A stretch of 13,553 nt of DNA from Verrucomicrobiota bacterium (GTDB lineage: Bacteria > Verrucomicrobiota > Verrucomicrobiia > Chthoniobacterales > Terrimicrobiaceae). The stretch is taken from assembly GCA_026398285.1 (NCBI GenBank), contig JAPLTI010000186.1, positions 1 through 13,553 of the forward strand. The letters are read 5' to 3'. The notes beneath the pieces are model-generated. The model made no database searches and was not told the DNA's origin. It saw only the letters and a list, made by a program, of their open reading frames with translations. Positions 6,258-11,259 of this stretch are shown one piece after another (the stretch's first letter is position 1; the number at the start of each line of letters is the position of its first letter). Position numbers and translations under genes: made by a program.

Positions 6258-7638
6258 GCTCTTCGATAGCCGATGGCGGCGCATCTATACAACGCCAATG
6301 ATTGCTGTGGCGATCGGGTGCTTTTTTTCAGGGCTGGCATTTGCCGGGAATTCCACAATCCGCGAGGTGCCGGTTTTCAACGAATCGAAGGCCTACGATC
6401 TTGGGCGTTTGCTGGAACTCGGCATGGCGAACAATCCAAAAACCCGTGCGGCCTGGTTCCGTGCCGAGGCGGCGTATGCCAATTCCCGCGAGGCGCGTGC
6501 GCCGTATTTTCCAAAAGTCGGAGCCGGCTTTGAGGGCGGAGTGGACAAGTGGTATACGCCGGCAATCCCCGCGCCGAATGTTTTCACCCGCCAGCAGGCC
6601 ACGACGGTTCTTTCGATCGAATACCTTCTTCTCGACTTTGGCAGGCGCGCGGCGGATGTGTCGCGTGCGGTGGCTCTCTTTGACGCGGCGGGTTTTGTTT
6701 ATGAAAGAAAACTCCAGGAGATTGTGTTCGAAATTCAGAGCCGCTACTTCGCTCACGAGGCAGCTCTTTGGAAGGAACGCGCGGCCGCCTCTCTCCTTGA
6801 GTTCGCCAAGACGGCCGAACAAACAGTCGAGATGGAGGTGCGGAACGGTCTCTCGGCAAGGCCTGAACTCCTGCGGGCACGGAAAAATGTGCTCGATGCG
6901 CAATATGAACTCGAGGCATCCCGCGCCTTGGTGCGGAACACCCTAGGCGAACTCTGCGTTGCAGTCGGTATCCCGGCCAACTCGCGTCTTACACTCGCCT
7001 CAAACGAGCTGCCGGCGAGTTCGGGCGATTTGCGCGAGAGCGCGGGAAAACTCATCGAGGCCGCTCTGACATCACGCCCCGATCTCGCCGCGCGGGCGGC
7101 GGATGTGCGTGCGAGCGAGGCGGCCACCCATCGTGCGGAGGCGGATTTTTTCCCCGAGGTGAAACTGGAAGGCAACTACGCCTACTCGGCCTTCCAGTAT
7201 GAGGCGGAGACCGGCAAGGATAAGGGAACGAATGCGGCTGGTATCAACGGATATGGAGGCTTCATCACGGCGAAGTGGGATCTTTTCGATGGATTTGAGC
7301 GTGTGGAGAGGGTTCGCAAGCGGCGTGACGAGGAGAGGGCCGCAAAGGAAGAGCTTGAAGGCACGCGTCTCGCCGCGACGCGGGATGTCTGGACGAGCTA
7401 CCACGACACACTCAGCGCGGCCCGCCGTGTTGATTTCGCCGAGGGTTTTGTGGCATCCGCCCAAGAAAACCTCAACGCCACAGAGGCAGCCTACAAGGCT
7501 GGTTTGAGCCAGATTTCCGAACTCACTGAGGCGGCAGGTCAATTGGCCGCCGCGCGTTCGGTGCGGGCGGGTGCCGTGGCCGACTACTCCACCAACCTCG
7601 CAGCGCTGGCGCTGGCTGTGGGCACAATGCCAAATTGA
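6256..7638 (+). CDS. TolC-family outer-membrane efflux protein
   Basis: Outer-membrane factor of a tripartite efflux pump or type I-like system: a trimeric beta-barrel with a long periplasmic alpha-helical tunnel. The protein has two OEP repeats. The first runs from LGRLLELGMANNPKTRAAW through PYFPKVGAGFEGG to the long helices ending near LGELCVAVGIP. The second runs from RPDLAARAADVRASEAATHRAEADFFPEV through the strand segment FITAKWDLFDGFERVERV to QENLNATEAAYKAGLSQISEL. I chose the ATG at 6256 because it gives a normal 30-residue signal peptide: a basic n-region (SRWRRIY), a hydrophobic core, and AFA before the cut. The ATG at 6298 would leave a 16-residue signal without any basic residue; an ATG at 6250 is also possible. 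It is divergent from the adaptor module and its likely partner. It ends six bases from the convergent lpxA. Confidence 0.9.
   Translation: MLFDSRWRRIYTTPMIAVAIGCFFSGLAFAGNSTIREVPVFNESKAYDLGRLLELGMANNPKTRAAWFRAEAAYANSREARAPYFPKVGAGFEGGVDKWYTPAIPAPNVFTRQQATTVLSIEYLLLDFGRRAADVSRAVALFDAAGFVYERKLQEIVFEIQSRYFAHEAALWKERAAASLLEFAKTAEQTVEMEVRNGLSARPELLRARKNVLDAQYELEASRALVRNTLGELCVAVGIPANSRLTLASNELPASSGDLRESAGKLIEAALTSRPDLAARAADVRASEAATHRAEADFFPEVKLEGNYAYSAFQYEAETGKDKGTNAAGINGYGGFITAKWDLFDGFERVERVRKRRDEERAAKEELEGTRLAATRDVWTSYHDTLSAARRVDFAEGFVASAQENLNATEAAYKAGLSQISELTEAAGQLAAARSVRAGAVADYSTNLAALALAVGTMPN
6284..6311 (-). promoter_or_regulatory. Weak candidate promoter for the exporter operon
   Basis: Reading the minus strand, GCCACA (complement of 6306-6311) is followed after 16 bases by TATAGA (complement of 6284-6289). 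It lies about 27 bases before the ATG at 6257. The -10 matches four of six consensus bases and the -35 three of six, so this is only a candidate. It falls inside the signal-peptide coding region of the divergent TolC-like gene, the only place a promoter for this operon can sit given the spacing. Confidence 0.22.
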
Positions 7639-7644
7639 GGCGGA

Positions 7645-8460
7645 TTACTCGACGATATCCTCGAGCGGAATCACCTGCCCCTTGGCGAGATTGCTCGTTG
7701 CACAGCCGCGTTTGGAAGAGGCGATGAAGTCGAAGAATTCCTGCGCCTCGGGGCCCCATTCCAACTCGCGGGCTTTTTCCAACGCCGCCTTGACCGGCAT
7801 TTCTGAGCGGAAAACGAGTTTGAATGCGCGGCGGATTTCCGTGCGGGTCTCAGCTTTGAAGCCTGCACGGCGAAGGCCGATGATGTTGATGCCGGATAGA
7901 AGATTGAAAAGTTGAGCCATCGAGAACGGCGGGATGTCTTTGTTGAACTGCGAGCCTCCGGCGATCATGGCACGCTTTCCGACTCGGACGAATTGGTGAA
8001 ACACCGCACCTCCGCCCAGAACGGCGCCATCACCCACCTGCACATAGCCGCCGAGAAGGCAGTTGTTCACGATCACGACTTCGTTTCCGACCTGCGCATT
8101 GTGCCCGAGATGGCATCCCACCATGAGGAAACATTTGTCTCCCACGCGCGTTTCGGTGCCTTCTTTTGTGCCGCGATGAATCGTCACATATTCGCGGATG
8201 CGGTTGTAGTTGCCGATGACGACCGAGCTTTTGATCTCGGGTGAGTGGGCGTAGTCCTGCGGGGGAGCGCCTATGACCGCGCCGTAGCCCACGGTGTTTC
8301 CTTCGCCCAGAGTGGTGTCGCCTTCGATGACTGCATGGGCTTGGATCACGCAACCCGCGCCGATCACAACGCCGGCTCCGATGATTGCACCGGGACCGAC
8401 TTCGACATTTTCGCCCAGACGGGCTTCGGGTGAGATGATGGCTGTGGGATGGATTTTCAT
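7645..8460 (-). CDS. lpxA: UDP-N-acetylglucosamine acyltransferase (first step of lipid A synthesis)
   Basis: Cytoplasmic acyl-ACP-dependent transferase that 3-O-acylates UDP-GlcNAc, the committing step towards lipid A. The 271 residues (E. coli 262) begin with hexapeptide repeats of a left-handed beta-helix (IHPTAIISPEARLGENVEVG). Diagnostic segments are APPQDYAHSP, IGNYNRIREYVTIHRGT and MVGCHLGHNAQVGN; H120 corresponds to the catalytic His125 of E. coli. GINIIGLRRAGF opens the C-terminal helical domain. The loop that sets acyl-chain length reads GGSQFNKDIPPF, one residue shorter than the E. coli segment as I align it, so chain-length preference cannot be inferred. The ATG overlaps the radC-family stop (8457-8460), so coupled translation is likely. 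The usual neighbours lpxD, fabZ/lpxC or lpxB are absent here. Confidence 0.96.
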   Translation of the reverse strand: MKIHPTAIISPEARLGENVEVGPGAIIGAGVVIGAGCVIQAHAVIEGDTTLGEGNTVGYGAVIGAPPQDYAHSPEIKSSVVIGNYNRIREYVTIHRGTKEGTETRVGDKCFLMVGCHLGHNAQVGNEVVIVNNCLLGGYVQVGDGAVLGGGAVFHQFVRVGKRAMIAGGSQFNKDIPPFSMAQLFNLLSGINIIGLRRAGFKAETRTEIRRAFKLVFRSEMPVKAALEKARELEWGPEAQEFFDFIASSKRGCATSNLAKGQVIPLEDIVE

Positions 8461-9155
8461 ATGACGCCTGCTTCCTTGAAACTGAAATACGGCACGCGAC
8501 CACCATCCGGCGAGCCCAGGATGACATGGTCGATGAGATTGATTTGGAGGAAATGCGCGCCCTCTTTCAAATTACGCGTTATCCGGTAATCCGCCGCACT
8601 CGGGGCGGGATCGCCGCTCGGATGGTTGTGAACTACAGCCACAGCGAACGCGCTGTGGACAAGTGCCTGGCGGAAAATCTCCCTCGGATGAGCGATGCAT
8701 TCGTTCAGAGAGCCGAGGCTGATTTCCTCCATACGGATAAGGCGGAGCTTTGTGTCCAAGAGGAGAACCCGCAGCGATTCCTGTCGCATGGCCATGAACT
8801 CGTGGCCGAAGAAATCGAAAATTCGCTCCGCCGTGTCGAGGACTGGCGAGAGGGTCTTGCCACGGGCGAGGCGTTTGCCGATCTCAAAGGCTGCTGCCAT
8901 TTCGAGAGATTTGGCGGGGCCGATGCCCTTGGCGTGGCGGCGGATTTCCTTCGGCGTGCAGCGGGAGAGTTGTGCAAAGCCGCCACAATCGCGCAGCAAG
9001 TCGCGGGCGACAGCGAGAGCGTTTTTTCCAGGAAGGCCGGTGCGGATGAAAATCGCCAGCAGTTCGGCATCCGAGAGCGCCTCGAAACCATGGCGCTCGG
9101 CTTTCTCGCGCGGTCGCTCGTCCATCGGCATTTCCTGAAGGCGTGTGGATTCCAC
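8457..9155 (-). CDS. radC: RadC-family JAMM-domain protein
   Basis: Member of the RadC/YicR family. The name suggests DNA repair, but no repair activity is firmly established; the original radC102 allele was traced to recG. Residues 5-100 hold the UPF0758 helical part, with DERPREKAERHG, LSDAELLAIFIRTG and a helix-hairpin-helix-like GIGPAKSLEM (77-86). The JAB/MPN+ domain occupies about 105-230. Its metal site HNHPSGDPAPSAAD gives H176, H178 and D189 in the H-x-H-x10-D spacing, and E126 (in QESLRVLLLD) is the likely acidic partner, so the zinc site looks intact. The start is a GTG at 9155, chosen because the family's conserved N-terminal segment begins at once. ATG codons at 9131 and 9125 would trim it. 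It lies 39 bases after the helicase gene and overlaps lpxA by four bases. Confidence 0.94.
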   Translation of the reverse strand: MESTRLQEMPMDERPREKAERHGFEALSDAELLAIFIRTGLPGKNALAVARDLLRDCGGFAQLSRCTPKEIRRHAKGIGPAKSLEMAAAFEIGKRLARGKTLSPVLDTAERIFDFFGHEFMAMRQESLRVLLLDTKLRLIRMEEISLGSLNECIAHPREIFRQALVHSAFAVAVVHNHPSGDPAPSAADYRITRNLKEGAHFLQINLIDHVILGSPDGGRVPYFSFKEAGVI

Positions 9156-9194
9156 GGGTGCAGGCTAATCAGCTTCGATCTGAAAAATCCAGCC

Positions 9195-11192
9195 TCAGTG
9201 GATTTCCACCGGACATTTCGGCATGGCTCTGAGAAAGGCGCGTCCATACGGCTTCGAAACGATCCGGCTGTCGAGAATCACGATCGTTCCCGTGTCGGTC
9301 TTGCTGCGAATGAGGCGGCCCACGCCTTGGCGGAGTTTGAGGATCGCCTCGGGGAGTGAGTAGTTTTCAAACGCCCGCCCACCTTCGGCCTCGATCGCCT
9401 CCAGGCGCGCCTCGGTGAGCGGATGGTCGGGCGTGGTGAAGGGGAGCCGGGTGATGATCACGCTTGAGAGGGCCTCGCCGGGCACATCGACGCCGGTCCA
9501 AAAACTGGAGACGCCGAAGAGGATGCTGTGCGGGTTTTCTTTGAACTCGGCCACCATCCGTTGCGTGGGCATTCCCCCACCCTGCACGAGGAGTTGCCAG
9601 TCTCTCTTTTCAAAAACGTGCTCCACCAATTCCGCTACCGAGCGCATCGTCTGATAGCTGGTGAAAAGCACGAACGCGCGGGCCTCACTTTTCTCGGTGA
9701 AATGAGCGATCCACTTAGCCAGCGAGGTCTCGTAGTCCGGCGCTTTCGGTTCGGGCATCTTCTCGACGAGATGCAGGCTCATTTGTTTCTCGTAGTCGAA
9801 CGGGCTCCCGATCTGGAGTGCCGGGACATCCTCGGCCCCCACGCGGTTTCGGAAATACGACAAATCCGGCGCGCCGGTGGAAAGCGTGGCGCTGGTCAGC
9901 ACGGTGCACGCACCCTCGCGGAAGATGAGACGCCGCAGGGCATCGGCGAGATTCACTGGAGCGGTGCGCAGGGTGCAGAACTCTTCCGTGCGGCCGTATT
10001 GCTCCACCCAATAAACATGGTCCGGTTCCTCGAGCGCGAGAAAGTCCGTGATCGCCGAGCGGGCCGAGCGCAGCTTGCGAGCCGCCTCTTGGAGTTCGGA
10101 GGTGTAGGTTTCATCCTCGCATTTTCCCGCTTCGATGCCGATCAACTCACCGAGACGCGCCAATGCGCCGCACACCTCTCCGCCCTCGGCGAGGCCTGCT
10201 TCGCGGACACGGAACTCCCTTCCTTTTTTGAAGGTGCATTGTTTGGTGACCTGCTGGAAAAAGCTGTCGGCCACCGGCAGGATATCGCTCACCGCATGGC
10301 ATGCAGGGCCGTTTTTGAGCATCTGGAAGAGACCTTTTTTGCTGCGGGGATTGTAGAGGCGCTGAATGACCCGGCGCAGTCCGAGTTGGGACACCTCCAT
10401 GCCGATGTGGCGCGCGGCGACCTCCTCCATCGTGTGGGCCTCATCGAAAATCACAAAGTCATTGGCAAAAAGAAGCCCGCCGGTGCGGTTCTCTGCGTCC
10501 TCCACACCATTCAGCAGCGTGAAGAACAGGGCGTGGTTGAGGACGACCATTTTCGCATTCGCCACGCGTCGGCGCAGGTTTTGATAAAAACACCCGCTTC
10601 CCGGGCCGCATGTCTTCGGGGTGCACAAGTGCTGCTCGCTGCGCACTTCCTCCCACACGGCGGGATCCGGTTGCTCCAGAAAATCGCTCAAGGAGCCATC
10701 TTTCGTCTGCATGCTCCACTCGCGGATGCGCTCCAGTTCCGCATGCTGGGGCGTGGAGAACAATTCCTTCGACTGCGTGAGCGCGCGGGCCAGGCGCGTC
10801 GTGCAGAGGTAATTTTGCCGCCCCTTCAGCAACACCGCCTCGAACTCGTCGGGCACGATTTTTTGCACGAGCGGAATGTCCTTGAACATGAGCTGCTCCT
10901 GGAGCGCGATCGTATGGGTGCAGATCACCGCCTTGCGCTTCGTCCGCACCGCATGCAATGCCGCCGGCACAAGGTAGGCGAGGGATTTTCCAACGCCTGT
11001 GCCCGCTTCGACCACGAGGTGCCCGCCCGTCTCAATCGTTCGAGCCACAGCACCAGCCATGCGCTGCTGCTCCGCGCGGTATTCAAAAGATGCCGCGCCC
11101 GACAGAATGCCTGTCTCCGAGAAAATCCCCTCCACCTCGCGTTGAAACGGCGAGGCCGTGCCAACCTCAAAATCCTCCCGGATCGAAATCAT
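9195..11192 (-). CDS. dinG: DinG/XPD-type ATP-dependent DNA helicase with Fe-S cluster
   Basis: Superfamily 2 5'-3' helicase of the DinG/YoaA/XPD group, probably acting on stalled or structured DNA. In order the 665 residues show a Q-like entry (FEYRAEQQRMAGAV, 36-49), Walker A VEAGTGVGKS (61-70, K69) and motif Ia (VICTHTIALQEQL). Four cysteines suitable for a 4Fe-4S cluster follow at 130, 190, 195 and 201, then LNHALF and the DEAH box (250-253). The C-terminal half has LTSATLS, FVLFTSYQTM, FWTGVDVPGEALSSVII and motif VI QGVGRLIRS (about 622-630). There is no exonuclease domain, so it is the short DinG/YoaA type. The ATG at 11192 is the only sensible start, since an in-frame TAA lies four codons upstream (11202-11204). 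It heads the dinG-radC-lpxA gene group. DinG versus YoaA cannot be settled by eye. Confidence 0.92.
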   Translation of the reverse strand: MISIREDFEVGTASPFQREVEGIFSETGILSGAASFEYRAEQQRMAGAVARTIETGGHLVVEAGTGVGKSLAYLVPAALHAVRTKRKAVICTHTIALQEQLMFKDIPLVQKIVPDEFEAVLLKGRQNYLCTTRLARALTQSKELFSTPQHAELERIREWSMQTKDGSLSDFLEQPDPAVWEEVRSEQHLCTPKTCGPGSGCFYQNLRRRVANAKMVVLNHALFFTLLNGVEDAENRTGGLLFANDFVIFDEAHTMEEVAARHIGMEVSQLGLRRVIQRLYNPRSKKGLFQMLKNGPACHAVSDILPVADSFFQQVTKQCTFKKGREFRVREAGLAEGGEVCGALARLGELIGIEAGKCEDETYTSELQEAARKLRSARSAITDFLALEEPDHVYWVEQYGRTEEFCTLRTAPVNLADALRRLIFREGACTVLTSATLSTGAPDLSYFRNRVGAEDVPALQIGSPFDYEKQMSLHLVEKMPEPKAPDYETSLAKWIAHFTEKSEARAFVLFTSYQTMRSVAELVEHVFEKRDWQLLVQGGGMPTQRMVAEFKENPHSILFGVSSFWTGVDVPGEALSSVIITRLPFTTPDHPLTEARLEAIEAEGGRAFENYSLPEAILKLRQGVGRLIRSKTDTGTIVILDSRIVSKPYGRAFLRAMPKCPVEIH

Positions 11193-11231
11193 AGCGACAT
11201 CTTAGAAACCCGTGAAAAGCAATCAAGACCT

Positions 11232-11247
11232 CCTCGGCAGGCCGAGG
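11232..11247 (-). terminator. Short hairpin between the secretin gene and dinG
   Basis: CCTCGG and CCGAGG form a perfect 6-bp GC-rich stem with a four-base loop, 12 bases after the secretin stop codon. On the minus strand it is followed by GAGGTCTTGATTGCTTTTC, which has T-rich patches but no clean T-run. It could be a weak terminator for the pilus-type secretin gene, or part of the short leader of dinG. The whole intergenic gap is only 67 bases, so any dinG promoter must overlap it. Confidence 0.35.
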
Positions 11248-11259
11248 CTTGTGAAAGGG

